From NCBI RefSeq assembly GCF_028640845.1, contig NC_080540.1, forward strand, positions 132,956,420 to 133,020,419: a stretch of DNA of 64,000 nucleotides, in the 5' to 3' direction. Origin of the DNA: Ahaetulla prasina (Eukaryota > Chordata > Lepidosauria > Squamata > Colubridae). Numbering within the stretch: position 1 is the first letter of the stretch; each line of letters starts with the position of its first letter. A model generated the notes under the pieces. The model was not told the DNA's origin and ran no database searches. It saw nothing but the letters and a program-made list of their open reading frames with translations. Shown here piece after piece: positions 1 to 12,239 of the stretch. A program made the translations under genes and the position numbers.

Positions 1-1020
1 ACATTCATTTTTTTAGGAAGATCAGCTATTTCTTCAAAAGAAGAAGCTGTCATAATTATTTAAGGCATCGTATGAGCTCCTTAGCTTGCTTTCCATAATA
101 ATGAGCAATTGGAATTTTTGTTATTAATAGAACTCAGTGGACTATTCTCCCTATTAATTCAGGTGTGATGCCTTTTGTAAAAAAAATAAATGATGAGTTA
201 ACTTGCTGAGAAATTTCAAGAATCCTGTTAGCAGAGGAGATATAAATGCTAAAAACCAAGTATATTGAACCATCATGCCTAGGTCTTCTCTGTGAAGAGC
301 GATGCTGTTCTCCCTCTCACACATCATCTCATAATGAAAATCAGTCTCAGTGCTATCCCAGTGCTATCACTTTAGCCTGCAAAATGTTAAACTGCCCTGC
401 TTCCCTCAGAGACAAAGGATCGTGGCTCCACCAATTATTTTGAGTAGAGGGCTTCTTAACGTGCTGAAAATCAATTGGTCTGAAGACACAATTATCTCAA
501 CTACAGCTAAAATTGGCCTCTAAGAGCAGATGAAACATTGGAGAAGAGGAAGGGTTCCCATGTGGTAATGGAAAGAAACTGTAAAAGCAGCAAATAAACC
601 AAGCTCTTCCAAATACATTTCAGATAAGCAAGCAAAGAAATAATTAGGACTGTGATGCAGTGGCCTACTGTGCGGTTCCTGTATAGATGGCCAACGGGGA
701 TAAAAACAACAGTGATCTGATTTTAGGAGGGGAGTTGGAAAATACAAATGTCGGGTCTAAAGAAGGCCATGATGTGAGAAGGTGTACCATTGGTTTGATA
801 AAAAAACAAAGTAAATAAAGTCTGATTGGTTGATAGCAATTGTAATAGAGACAGAGATAGAGATATTCATTCTGTAGGAACTTAAGCACTAGAAATGGTT
901 TTTTAAAAATTCTAAATATATGTTGAAGAAAGTGACTTTTTGCTACAATTAGAAGCAAGTGCTGGAAGTTAAGCCTCTAATGGCTCTCAAAAAAAATGCA
1001 AATGACCAGCTGTCTGCAAG
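1..1020. other. no recognised feature
   Basis: This is AT-rich non-coding DNA. Short open frames occur on both strands but none resembles a known protein, and I recognise no repeat family in it. Confidence 0.5.
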
Positions 1021-1029
1021 GAATATAAA

Positions 1030-1168
1030 TCCTTCCATTCCCCACCATCCAGTCAGAGCTGAAGAAGCTTCTTGGATGAGAAGTCAAAAAAACCCCAGAA
1101 AGTCCAGTTGCCTCTTGAAAAAAACACCTTTGGGACAACTATGAGCTGGATGACTGAGACTCTCAAAG
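1030..1168 (+). repeat. partial copy of a long palindromic element (right arm)
   Basis: The stretch contains the arm sequence GAAGAAGCTTCTTGGATGAG, the stretch matching the cysteine- and lysine-rich end of the arm, and an end resembling TGAGACTCTCA. The same arm occurs in the fuller copies near 44440-44720 and 62085-62330, where it is preceded by its own reverse complement. Only one arm survives here, directly abutting the CR1 fragment that follows. The family name is not known to me; the structure suggests a MITE-like or foldback element. Confidence 0.6.
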
Positions 1169-1866
1169 ACTGTGAGAGGGATCTTGAAGTCCTAGTGGAC
1201 AACCATTTGGATATGAGCCAGCAATGTGCAGCAGCTGCCAAAAAAGCCAACACAGTTCTGGGCTGCATAAACAGAGGGATAGAATCAAGATCACGTGACG
1301 TGTTAATACCACTTTATAATGCCTTGGTAAGGCCACACTTGGAATAGTGCATTCAGTTTTGGTCGCCACGATGTAAACAAGATGTTGAGACTCTAGAAAG
1401 AGTGCAGAGAAGAGCAACAAAGATGATTAGGGGACTGGAGGCTAAAACATATGAAGAACGGTTGCAAGAACTCAGTATGCCTAGTTTAACGAAAAGAAGG
1501 ACTGGGGAGACATGATAGCAGTGTTCCAATATCTTAGGGGTTGCCACAAAGAAGAGGGAGTCAAACTATTCTCCAAAGCACCTGAGGGTAGATCAAGAAG
1601 CAATGGGTGGAAACTAATCAAGGAGAGAAGCAACTTAGAACTGAGGAGAAATTTCCTGACAGTTAGAACAATCAATAAGTGGAACAACTTGCCTGCAGAA
1701 GTTGTGAATGCTCCAACACTGGAAATTTTTAAAAAAATGTTGGATAGCCATTTGTCTGAAATGGTGTAGGGTTTCCTGCCTGGGCAGAGGGTTGGACTAG
1801 AAGACCTCCAAGGTCCCTTCCAACTCTGTTGTTGTTCTTGTTGTTGTTGTTGTTGTTGTTGTTGTT
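1169..1866 (+). mobile_element. CR1 LINE, 5'-truncated 3' end
   Basis: The translated region carries the C-terminal part of a CR1 ORF2 protein: residues like [19 protein letters not shown], followed in other frames by [15 protein letters not shown] and WNNLPAEVVNAPTLEIFKK. It has an in-frame stop near 1345 and frame changes, so it is dead. The characteristic 3' end (GGTTGGACTAGAAGACCTCC, then CCTTCCAACTCTG) is at 1792-1827 and runs into a TTG microsatellite. Family known from birds and reptiles; it inserts by target-primed reverse transcription and is usually 5'-truncated, as here. Confidence 0.9.
1828..1866 (+). repeat. (TTG)n microsatellite at CR1 tail
   Basis: About a dozen TTG units with one TTC interruption follow directly on the CR1 3' end, so the array probably grew from the LINE tail. 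Confidence 0.85.
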
Positions 1867-2179
1867 ACATATAGAAGTCAAGGTGGATTCATATTTTCTC
1901 ATGAAGGAGCATTAGTACCACATTGTTAAGTATACCCAGTCCACCCTGGTTCCAGACATGAAGTAGCCATAAATGAACAAGAGAGGACAACATTTGAATG
2001 TGGCAGAAGCTATGGATTGGCCTTCTCTGGTGGAAGCATTGTAAGACAGTTATTAAAAATCTAAAAGACAAATTCAGTAGGAGAAGTAAAGGGGGGAGGG
2101 GAAGACTACATACAATGAATCAATCTCCCAAATGGTAGCTAATATGTATGCTCTGTTTCTGAAGATACACTACAGGTAT

Positions 2180-2267
2180 TGTAATGTATCTTTAAGAATT
2201 GTGGAGGGAAAACTGAGCGGGAAAAAGCACGTTACTGATTGGATGAAGCCTCTGGCTAAACTGTATA
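2180..2267 (+). mobile_element. fragment of Ty3/gypsy LTR (first 88 bp)
   Basis: These 88 bases are identical to the start of the LTR at 7349-7436, beginning TGTAATGTATC and ending just inside the TATA box. This looks like the 5' LTR of the same gypsy element. The rest of the LTR, all of gag and the first part of pol are missing, and the sequence jumps directly into a copy of the segment found at 8207-10907. Confidence 0.8.
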
Positions 2268-2559
2268 GCTATCCATGGTAGATGCATATTTTCTCTCAAA
2301 TAGAAATAACTACAATTCAATCCATTGAAAGACATACTGGTTTGGGTTTCTGTGCTAAGTGCAATGATGGTGGTATAAATATGGAATAAGGAGAGATTAC
2401 TACCTGATAGGGCCTAAGTCATGGAACTTGGATAGAGAACAGTTTAATGCACTTCATTGGCGGTTCAGAATGTTTTCCTTGTGTCTCTTGAGGATTTTCA
2501 TGTCATTTTGTCTTCTATTAAAGCCTTGTCTGAGTGCAAGGAAGACGATACAGTATAGA

Positions 2560-2991
2560 CAGTGGTGGGATTCAGCCAGTTCGCACCTATTCGGGAGAAC
2601 CGGTTGTTGGAAGAAATCTTATTTTGGTTTTTTCCATTTTACAGGGCTAATCCTGTAAGGAAGGCAGGAAGGAAACATTCTGGTGTTGTTTCTAGCCTAA
2701 TCTTTATTGCCCTGCTTACAGAAACTGCCTCTCTGGTTAACCCTTATTACATTTTAACAGCATTTTATTATTATTATTAATAATAATAATAAATAAATAA
2801 TTTAATTAATAATAAATAATTATTATTATTATTATTTATTATTACATTTTAACAGCTAAGGCGAAGCACCCATCGATGTAAGTGATGTTGAGTTGGCCAC
2901 GCCCTCACAGTCACATGACCACTGAGCCATGCCTACCCAGCTGGTCATTAGGGCAGAAACTGGTTGTTAAATTATTTGAATCCCACCACTG
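2560..2991. mobile_element. hAT-like MITE, long form with SSR insertion
   Basis: Terminal inverted repeats CAGTGGTGGGATTCA and TGAATCCCACCACTG are flanked by a perfect 8-bp target duplication AGTATAGA (2552-2559 and 2992-2999). There is no transposase. Compared with its duplicate at 8500-8836 it is longer because of an internal TTA/ATT microsatellite. Confidence 0.9.
2761..2854. repeat. AT-rich (TTA/TAA)n microsatellite insertion
   Basis: A run of TTA, TAA and AAATAA units is bounded by a duplication of the short flanking sequence ATTACATTTTAACAG. It is absent from the other copy of the segmental duplication, so it arose after duplication or was lost there. Confidence 0.85.
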
Positions 2992-5067
2992 AGTATAGAC
3001 CAGACAATGTGTCTTCATTGATCCTGCGAGCCAGCTTCAGCTGCATTGAGGCAAACAAATTGTCTAGTTTTCAGAAGAACCAGTGGAGTCAGCAGAGTGG
3101 AAGTAAAAGCAAATGTGGTAGCCAAATATCAGAAGTAGCTGGTATTTAATGGAAGCCAAGAAGTCAATATGTCTGTATAGAAATATCCAAAACGCAGGGC
3201 TAAAACTTTAATTGACTAACACAGACACACACTTCCTGAACCTGACTATGTTAGCTAAGTGTCTGTCTAATAATAATAGGTCAATCTTAGACAAGATATT
3301 GAAACAAGTAGTGGTATCTTTGCTATAGGGGTTCCAGGTCATTGGGAGTTGAATATGTAGGCAGAGGCACATGGAAAATTTTAGGCTGTAATTTCTGGGG
3401 AAATCTGTCTTGTGATGTGAGAAAATTGTAGATCTCCTTGCCACAACACATTTATTTAATGCAGATAACTTTTGGTGTACCTTAATATTTCTATGTTCAC
3501 AATAACTCTGGAATACAGCTTTTCTGGAATAGCAACACCATTCTCAAGAAATGTTAGCTTATTATTTTTAATGCTTATTTTAAAACTGGAGAATTAGGTC
3601 TGGGGTTTACTGTTTTAATTGTTTGATTGATTTTGTTTCATTTTTTTTTAAAGTGTAAGTCTTCTAACATACCTGCAGACAACTTGGGACAAATCCCGTT
3701 AATAAAAAAATAAATTCGTCAACCATTAGTTCATCTGGAACTGTGCTGTCATACAAATCATGCGATAATTTAGGTTGGAGCTACTGTATATATCAGGATT
3801 TATATGTAATCATTCATAGGACATGAGATGACATAGGATTTCTTTCTGCAAATTTGAATGCACATATACAATTTACAATTTTGTCTTTTCATGAACCTTT
3901 ATGAGGTTCTCAAGGCATGGAGTAATTGGAGTAAATGACATATAAAGAGAATAAACCCCTCTATCCTGTAGCACTGATGATGTTGCCTATTTGGGTAATG
4001 AAATGCCTACAAGACAACAACCAAGCTCAGAGAGCACCAAGGACCCCCACACATATGAACACTCTTCCTCCAATGATAATTATAGTCCCAACTTTGTGCA
4101 TTTCCACAAGGAAGCCTTGAATTGTTTCAAGGAGTCTTTGTTCCTTTAGTAGTCCTGAATGGGAGCATTCCTCCTCTATATTTAATACTGAGGTTTTAGG
4201 ATTATGTGTTTTTATTTTGCTTATGGTTGTGCATCACCTAAAGTCCTCTGATTACTGTGGCACATTGTATGAAATGTGAATAAATGAATAAGTTAACAAA
4301 CTTGTAGCAGGAGACCCAAGTTTTAGTATGATATTTTATATGGATTTGAGGAAATTGCTTTTAATATAGGCCAACATTCTTCTGCAAATCGATCAAACAT
4401 TTGGGATCGTTGTTGCATCTTCCCTGTCTTCCAAACCGATGGTGGCGTTTATGTGAATTAGGTCAAATAGATGGATTAAGCTGATACAGGAGAGAGGGAA
4501 CGTAGAATCCTCACAACATTTAATTTATTTGTTGTGAGATTATTCTTATTAAAAAAATGCTATTGGAGCCTAACAGAATCAGTGTTAATGTAGTAGCTGT
4601 GGTAATCATTGCCCATGATGTTGGCTGACTTTCAAAACTCCACTTCCTATTTTGTTTTGGAAAATTAGTTTAATGAATACCAATCTAATGAGAGCATGTC
4701 AGCAGCACATTGCAAAAGCAGTTCATCCAGATTAATGACATTTGAAACTTAAGAGACATAAAGCATGCTTGTAACAGTAAAAGATCAGAGGGGATATCTG
4801 TATGGATGACACCAGATTAGAGGGCTTTTCCATTAAAGAAAAGTTGGAATTCATCCTTTGGAAAGGAGAATATGTATTCGTAACAAAAAATCAGTACATG
4901 TGATATAGATGGAACAAAGATCTTGGAAAATGGGAATGAAAAATGTATATGTTGTGTTATGTTGACATTTTTATCTAAAATATATTTTTCTAACTTAGCC
5001 TTGTCAAGCTTTAGTTGAAATGACTATCTTCCCATTTGGTGGATGTATCTCTGGATAAACATACAAT

Positions 5068-6750
5068 CGGGGTGCCGGCATCCACAGCCTAGAGGAATCT
5101 AGAGGGGTAGGGGTAAGGCTGCGAAAAGTTTTTGGCATTTTCCGGTCTGCCGGTCTCACAGTTAAACTGAACAAATGCCAGATCGGGGTTGAGTCTGTGG
5201 AATTCCTGGGCTACTGGATAGACAGGGAAGGGATTCACCCCACTGAGAGCAAGGTACGGGCCATCAGGAAGGCCCCGGTTCCAAAGAACAAAACGGAGTT
5301 ACAGGCATTCTTAGGTCTGGTCAACTTCTACGCGGTATTCTTAAGGAATAAGGCAACAGTAGCCGAGCCGCTGCATAAATTACTAGCAAAGACTACATGG
5401 TCTTGGGGAAAGGCGGAAGCTAGGGCATTCAAGGGTAAAGAATCTCCTATCGAGTGATAGCCTCCTTATCCAATACAATGGCACGCTGCCATTAGTGTTA
5501 AGCTGCAATGCATCTCCCTATGGGGTGGGGGCTGTGCTCAGCCACAGGTTACCAAATGGCACAGAAGCCCCTATTGCATATTACTCCCGAACCATGTCAT
5601 CAACGGAAAGGAATTATAGCCAGCTTGATAAGGAAGCCTTGGCTATAGTCTCCGGAGTAAAGAAATTCCATGAATATGTATTTGGTCGTGATTTTGAAAT
5701 CATCACGGACCATAGACCTTTGCTAGGTCTGTTGGCAGGCAACCGCCCAACGCCCGTGGCACTTTCGCCCAGACTGACCCGATGGACTATCATCCTGGCA
5801 GCGTATTCTTACAAATTACTACACCGGCCAGGGAAGGAATTAGGGCATGCAGACGCCCTGAGCAGATGCCCGTTACCAGAGACTATCGAAGACCCCACTC
5901 CGGGGACACCAGTTCTGCTAATTGACTCTTTGGACTCTGGCCCAGTCACATCCAAAGAGGTGGCTCGGGTTTCGTACAAGGACATTACAATAAGAACTGT
6001 AATTGGTTGGGTACAAAGAGGTTGGCCCGCTGCGCCGGGCGAGCGTTTTAAAGAGTTTGTAAAAAAACGTGGGGAACTCTCAGCTCAAGGGGGGTGCCTG
6101 CTATGGGGGGATCGAGTGGTGATCCCGGAGAAATTGAGGAAAAAGGTATTGGATCTCCTTCACGAAGGCCACCCAGGGATCGTGAGAATGAAGGGTCTAG
6201 CGAGAAGCTATGTGTGGTGGCCCTTAATGGACTCGGAAATTGCTGAAAGGGTAGGGAAATGCCAGGCCTGCCAGGAGTCCAGACCGCTACCCCCAACGGC
6301 CCCGATTCGGGAATGGGAGAGACCCCAGGGCCCCTGGTCTAGGATCCATATCGATTTTGCGGCCCTTCCACAGCCAAACCTTTCTGGTAGTAGTCGATGC
6401 CTACTCCAAATGGCTGGAAATCATTCTCATGAGATCCATGACAGCCGATGCCGTGATTTCAGTCCTCGGCACCTATTTGTAACCCACGGGTTGCCCGACA
6501 CTTTGGTCTCCGATAACGGCCCGCAATTCACGGCAACCCAGTTTGAGGGTACTTGGCAGAGGAGGGCATCCGACATGTCCTCTCGGCGCCTTTCCACCCT
6601 GCGACGAATGGCCTTGCAGAGCGTTTCGTTCGGGCGCAAAAAGCATTGTCCAGAATCAGGCCAGGCGATTGGCAAACAAAATCGATACATTCTAGCAGTC
6701 CAACACAGAACCCCTGTGTAACAACTGGCGCAGCCCGGCAGAGCTATTAA
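5068..6750 (+). pseudogene. Ty3/gypsy pol remnant (RT end, RNase H, integrase)
   Basis: An open frame at 5068-5457 encodes the C-terminal end of a gypsy reverse transcriptase, including the VEFLGYWID stretch. RNase H follows in a different frame from about 5470 (SPYGVGAVLSH, then ITDHRPL and the HADALSR end). An H2C2 zinc finger (H and C residues around 6163-6275) and integrase core segments follow (HIDFA near 6346, SDNGPQF near 6507, then the AERF segment in another frame near 6610). Breaks are visible near 5457-5470, at about 6365-6470 and near 6550, so it cannot be translated as one protein. The RNase H segment has N where the family normally has its first catalytic D. The 5' part of pol and gag are replaced by the segmental copy. 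Ty3/gypsy pol makes DNA from its RNA and integrates it. Confidence 0.92.
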
Positions 6751-7334
6751 TGGGTCGGAAGCTTAGGTGCCCACTAGACCGTTTAAACCCAAACTACACA
6801 CCAGGCGGTTACAAAGGGGCACACGGTAAAACAAGAGGGATGGCAGTAGGCGACCTAGTGTGGGCACACAACTACAGCGAGGCCCGACCTGGTTAGCAGG
6901 AAAATCCTAGAAATAACAGGACCAAAATCATATCTAGTAGAGATAGAGGATGGCCGGGTATGGAAGCGCCACATAGATCAAATAAGGAAAGCATAACGGT
7001 AAAGCAGAATCAGGCGAAACAGACCCTGACTATTCAATGTATGAATCCACAGCTGACTCAAACCCGGGGCAAGCAGGACTTATCTGAGTTCCAGGAGGTC
7101 CAGCGGCGCCAACCGGTTCCTCCTGAAAACAGCAGGGACGACTCTGCAAATAATCCAGGGCGGATGGCCTAGAGGAGGAGCTGAGAGGAACAAACAGTCC
7201 CTCCGGTCAGCTCGACTCACTCCCAGAAAATGCATTGCGCAGGTCCGAAAGAGTCAGGAGACGCCCAGTCTACTTGCGTGATTACGTTGAAAAATAAGAT
7301 GTTAATTTTATGTAAATAGTGGTAAAGTGTTCTC
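6751..7334 (+). mobile_element. gypsy integrase C-terminal region and 3' internal sequence
   Basis: Short interrupted frames continue the integrase tail; a stretch near 6908-6990 reads like the C-terminal integrase module (PKSYLVEIEDGRVWKRH). The remaining ~300 bases have no recognisable coding content before the polypurine tract. Confidence 0.7.
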
Positions 7335-7348
7335 TGGGAGGGAAGGAG
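7335..7348 (+). promoter_or_regulatory. polypurine tract of gypsy element
   Basis: The purine run GGGAGGGAAGGAG lies immediately before the LTR start TGTAATG. In LTR retrotransposons this primes plus-strand DNA synthesis. Confidence 0.75.
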
Positions 7349-7600
7349 TGTAATGTATCTTTAAGAATTGTGGAGGGAAAACTGAGCGGGAAAAAGCACG
7401 TTACTGATTGGATGAAGCCTCTGGCTAAACTGTATATAAAGAGAGGATTTTCCCAGCCCGGGTTGCTGGGTTCACCATATGGTAAAGAGCTGTTGTCACT
7501 ATCCTGGTCTCCTGCCTCGTTATTGCCCGAATCTAACAGGTATAACCTTTCCAGCCCCTTTTTAAACTCATTTAAGAATTTCAAAATTTCATTCTTGGTG
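7349..7600 (+). mobile_element. gypsy 3' LTR (right end not determined)
   Basis: The LTR starts with TG at 7349 directly after the polypurine tract and carries a TATA-box-like TATATAAAG at 7433-7441. Its first 88 bases are identical to 2180-2267. I could not place the right end; no clear CA terminus with a matching target duplication was seen, so the end coordinate is approximate. Confidence 0.75.
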
Positions 7601-8206
7601 CATTGAAATGTGGAGGACCTGAGCAGGTGACCATATGGAATGACAGTGAAGTTGTGACTAAGTATCGTTAAAACCTAATAACTCCAGCAGCATGAAAATA
7701 CCAACACCTGTGCCATAGCTTGTAAAGAAACTATGCTTACAAAATAAATTGGAAACAAGAACATCAACAAGAGGATTCAAAAGAACATTTTATAGAGAAG
7801 AGCGGAATGTCCTTGTGGATAAAGTACTTCAAAGATGGGGAAAGTTGATTATAATATCAGGATCTTTAGACTGTAGCAGGCCAGATATGAGAATTTACTG
7901 GGTCCTTTGATCTAATCACTTCCTCTGATTGGTTGCTTTATTTGGAGCTCGCATTTAGCTGGAGAAGGAAACTTACTTTGTCTAAGATGTAATGGGATAA
8001 TTTATAAGGGAAAGCAAGAAATGGGAGGGGGAATCAGAAGTCACAAAACTTTATTTTTTTACTTGTTAAGCAAATGACAATGACTGCCCTTTTTTAAAAA
8101 AAATAGCTGTTTTATGTTGCTGAATCTTTAGAAGGAATGGAAATTACTATGGATATGGAGAGTTAATTCTTTTAGGTTCACTTTAGAGGCTTATCTGGTT
8201 ACTGTG
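7601..8206. other. no recognised feature
   Basis: Sequence between the gypsy LTR and duplication copy 2. I see no gene or known repeat. It is the non-gypsy left flank that suggests copy 2 is in its original position. Confidence 0.5.
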
Positions 8207-10907
8207 TAGCTATCCATGGTAGATGCATATTTCTCTCAAATAGAAATAACTACAATTCAATCCATTGAAAGACATACTGGTTTGGGTTTCTGTGCTAAGT
8301 GCAATGATGGTGGTATAAATATGGAATAAGGAGAGATTACTACCTGATAGGGCCTAAGTCATGGAACTTGGATAGAGAACAGTTTAATGCACTTCATTGG
8401 CAGTTCAGAATGTTTTCCTTGTGTCTCTTGAGGATTTTCATGTCATTTTGTCTTCTATTAAAGCCTTGTCTGAGTGCAAGGAAGATGATACAGTATAGAC
8501 AGTGGTGGGATTCAGCCAGTTCGCACCTATTCGGGAGAACCGGTTGTTGGAAGAAATCTTATTTTGGTTTTTTCCATTTTACAGGGCTAATCCTGTAAGG
8601 AAGGCAGGAAGGAAACATTCTGGTGTTGTTTCTAGCCTAATCTTTATTGCCCTGCTTACAGAAACTGCCTCTCTGGTTAACCCTTATTACATTTTAACAG
8701 CTAAGGCGAAGCACCCATCGACGTAAGTGATGTTGAGTTGGCCACGCCCTCACAGTCACATGACCACTGAGCCATGCCTACCCAGCTGGTCATTAGGGCA
8801 GAAACTGGTTGTTAAATTATTTGAATCCCACCACTGAGTATAGACCAGACAATGTGTCTTCATTGATCCTGCGAGCCAGCTTCAGCTGCATTGAGGCAAA
8901 CAAATTGTCTAGTTTTCAGAAGAACCAGTGGAGTCAGCAGAGTGGAAGTAAAAGCAAATGTGGTAGCCAAATATCAGAAGTAGCTGGTATTTAATGGAAG
9001 CCAAGAAGTCAATATGTCTGTATAGAAATATCCAAAACGCAGGGCTAAAACTTTAATTGACTAACACAGACACACACTTCCTGAACCTGACTATGTTAGC
9101 TAAGTGTCTGTCTAATAATAATAGATCAATCTTAGACAAGATATTGAAACAAGTAGTGGTATCTTTGTTATAGGGGTTCCAGGTCATTGGGAGTTGAATA
9201 TGTAGGCAGAGGCACATGGAAAATTTTAGGCTGTAATTTCTGGGGAAATCTGTCTTGTGATGTGAGAAAATTGTAGATCTCCTTGCCACAACACATTTAT
9301 TTAATGCAGATAACTTTTGGTGTACCTTAATATTTCTATGTTCACAATAACTCTGGAATACAGGTTTTCTGGAATAGCAACACCATTCTCAAGAAATGTT
9401 AGCTTATTATTTTTAATGTTTATTTTGAAACTGGAGAATTAGGTCTGGGGTTAACTGTTTTAATTGTTTGATTGATTTTGTTTCATTTTTTTTAAAGTGA
9501 AAGTCTTCTAACATACCTACAGACAACTTGGGACAAATCCTATTAATAAAAAAATAAATTCGTCAACCATTAGTTCATCTGGAACTGTGCTGTCATACAA
9601 GTCATGCCATAATTTAGGTTGGAGCTACTGTATATATCAGGATTTATATGTAATCATTCATAGGACATGAGATGACATAGGATTTCTTTCTGCAAATTTG
9701 AATGCATATATACAATTTACAATTTTGTCTTTTCATGAACCTTTATGAGGTTCTCAAGGCATGGAGTAATTGGAGTAAATGACATATAAAGAGAATAAAC
9801 CCCTCTATCCTGTAGCACTGATGATGTTGCCTAGTTGTGTAATGAAATGCCTACAAGAAAACAACCAAGCTCAGAGAGCACCAAGGACCCCCACACATAT
9901 GAACACTCTTCCTCCAATGATAATTATAGTCCCAACTTTGTGCATTTCCACAAGGAAGCCTTGAATTGTTTCAAGGAGTCTTTGTTCCTTTAGTAGTCCT
10001 GAATGGGAGCATTCCTCTATATTTAATACTGAGGTTTTAGGATTATGTGTTTTTATTTTGCTTATGGTTGTGCATCACCTAAAGTCCTCTGATTACTGTG
10101 GCACATTGTATGAAATGTGAATAAATGAATAAGTTAACAAACTTGTAGCAGGAGACCCAAGTTTTAGTATGACATTTTATATGGATTTGAGGAAATTGGT
10201 TTTAATATAGGCCAACATTCTTCTGCAAATCGATCAAACATTTGGCATCGTTGTTGCATCTTCCCTGTCTTCCAAACCGATGGTGGCGTTTATGTGAATT
10301 AGGTCAAATAGATGGATTAAGCTGATACAGGAGAGAGGGAACGTAGAATCCTCACAACATTTAATTTATTTGTTGTGAGATTATTCTTATTAAAGAAATG
10401 CTATTGGAGCCTAACAGAATCAGTGTTAATGTAGTAGCTGTGGTAATCATTGCCCATGTTGTTGGCTGACTTTCAAAACTCCACTTCCTATTTTGTTTTG
10501 GAAAATTAGTTTAATGAATACCAATCTAATGAGAGCATGTCAGCAGCACATTGCAAAAGCAGTTCATCCAGATTAATGACATTTGAAACTTAAGAGACAT
10601 AAAGCATGCTTGTAACAGTAAAAGATCAGAGGGGATATCTGTATGGATGACACCAGATTAGAGGGCTTTTCCATTAAAGAAAAGTTGGAATTCATCCTTT
10701 GGAAAGGAGAATATGTATTCGTAACAAAAAATCAGTACATGTGATATTGATGGAACAAAGATTTTGGAAAATGGGAATGAAAAATGTATATGTTATGTTA
10801 TGTTGACATTTTTATCTAAAATATATTTTTCTAACTTAGCCTTGTCAAGCTTTAGTTGAAATGACTATCTTCCCATTTGGTGGATGTATCTCTGGATAAA
10901 CATACAA
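8207..10907 (+). repeat. 2.7-kb segmental duplication, copy 2 (probable source)
   Basis: This matches 2266-5066 at about 99% by eye. Both flanks here are ordinary non-gypsy sequence, unlike copy 1. It includes a hAT-like MITE (8500-8836). Open frames inside are short and equally preserved or lost by chance; no protein is recognised. Confidence 0.9.
8500..8836. mobile_element. hAT-like MITE, 337 bp
   Basis: Same element as in copy 1, with TIRs CAGTGGTGGGATTCA / TGAATCCCACCACTG and the 8-bp target duplication AGTATAGA on both sides, but without the AT-rich microsatellite. It is longer than the 137-bp relatives at 15521 and 45385. Confidence 0.9.
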
Positions 10908-12239
10908 AGTAACCGTTTGTACAGAATAATATAACACAATTCTTTTTACAAATGGCCTGTGTATTGTCTTCTTTTTTGTTGTTCTTCCTCCTAGAGTAGG
11001 GAAGGCAATCTCTAGCATTTTGGACTATAATTTCCATCTGTCCCAAGGGTCAGGAATTATGAAAATTATAGTTCAAATCATCTGATTGCTTCCTCCTAAA
11101 AGACCAACAAAGAACCATTTCTGTAGCGAAACTTCTGAACCAAGCATTCCAGCTTGATGGCTGTTTCACAAGTCATGGCTTCTTCTTGCCTTATTCTCCT
11201 TGCCTGTGGTTCGTAATTTCTTTTGGCTTGGAGCCTTGTATTTCCAGTTCCAATCACCTGCAAAACAAAATATTGGACATGTATCTGCTTTTCCAAATTC
11301 TTACTCCCACATTTAAGAGATATGTTGCATAAAATTAGCCTCCCTTGGCCTCATAGCTACTTGTGTTGTTACCTCTCATAGATGGATTGGCAGTTTGAGA
11401 GGTTGGTGGTCTAATTCTCTCTTGCAAGCAAATTGTCCTGTCTTCTCTTCCCTGCTGTCTGTCATTCTACATTTTCTATTTTGTTCAACAGTTCCCTGTT
11501 GGTCTTTTCTAGATAGAAAAAAAGCACCACGAAACGGATCTTTAAAAGTTCATAATAACTGCACTTCATAGTTATCTTGATGACTGTAGACATTTCTTGC
11601 ACTGAAATCAGTCAGCATTTAGAGTAGCTTTATATACAAAAGAAGTTCTGTTTCACCAGAATTCACCCTGGACGGCTACACTGAAAGATAAATTGGGGGA
11701 GGGAGGGAGGAATCCTATTTCATCTCAGATATATTTACAACTAATGAGGATATAAATCTAATATAGTTTAGATTAATTAGACCCAGGTGGCATTAAAGAT
11801 CAAATGACCAAATGGAAATGTACCTTTTTGTTCAGCTTAAGCAATTTCCAGATCTAGGAAGAGAAAAAGGAGCGACGGGTGGGAGCGGGTGGTACAGTTT
11901 TGCTATTATTTTGCTAGGATATTATTTTTCCTGACATTGTGAGGAAAGCGCAAGAACTGAAGCTCTTAAATCCCTGCTGCTGCTTTCAAGAGCTGCTATG
12001 ATGCAGAGTGGCACAGCCCTGGAGAGACAGAACATGTCATCTGCCTTTTAGCAATGGAAATGCCTACAATACTTGTGCATATTTATCAACTTATTGTGGC
12101 CACAATTTACAAAACAAAATATAACAGGAATATTTCTGCAGCATGAGAAGCACACAGATAAAAAGTTACCTGAGCTGATATGCTTAACCCGGGAAGACAA
12201 TTAGAAACTTGAAACAAGATTGAAGCATGACCCTGTAAA
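10908..12239. other. mostly unrecognised sequence
   Basis: Apart from a possible minus-strand exon at 11096-11257, I recognise nothing in this stretch. Confidence 0.4.
11096..11257 (-). other. possible terminal exon, unknown protein
   Basis: On the minus strand a pyrimidine-rich tract ending TTTTGTTTTGCAG precedes an open frame of about 53 codons that begins VIGTGNTRLQAKRNYEPQA and ends in TAG. The peptide is rich in charged residues and might be helical. It is not part of the plus-strand calcium channel gene. I do not recognise the protein and no partner exon was found, so it may be a chance frame behind a chance acceptor site. Confidence 0.2.

Larger units (their letters stand above)
2266..5066 (+). 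repeat. 2.8-kb segmental duplication, copy 1
   Basis: From TAGCTATCCATGG to ATACAA this matches 8207-10907 almost throughout. Reading side by side I count roughly 30 substitutions, i.e. about 1% divergence, plus a roughly 94-bp AT-rich insertion at 2761-2854. Both flanks of this copy are gypsy sequence (LTR start on the left, pol on the right), while the flanks of the other copy are not, so this is probably the derived copy. It contains a hAT-like MITE (2560-2991). No gene is recognised in it. Confidence 0.9.

Noticed and set aside
3935..9964. Duplicated 61-codon frames in the 2.8-kb segment
   Set aside because: The frame is not specially conserved between copies and several changes alter residues; the sequence resembles a dispersed non-coding repeat.
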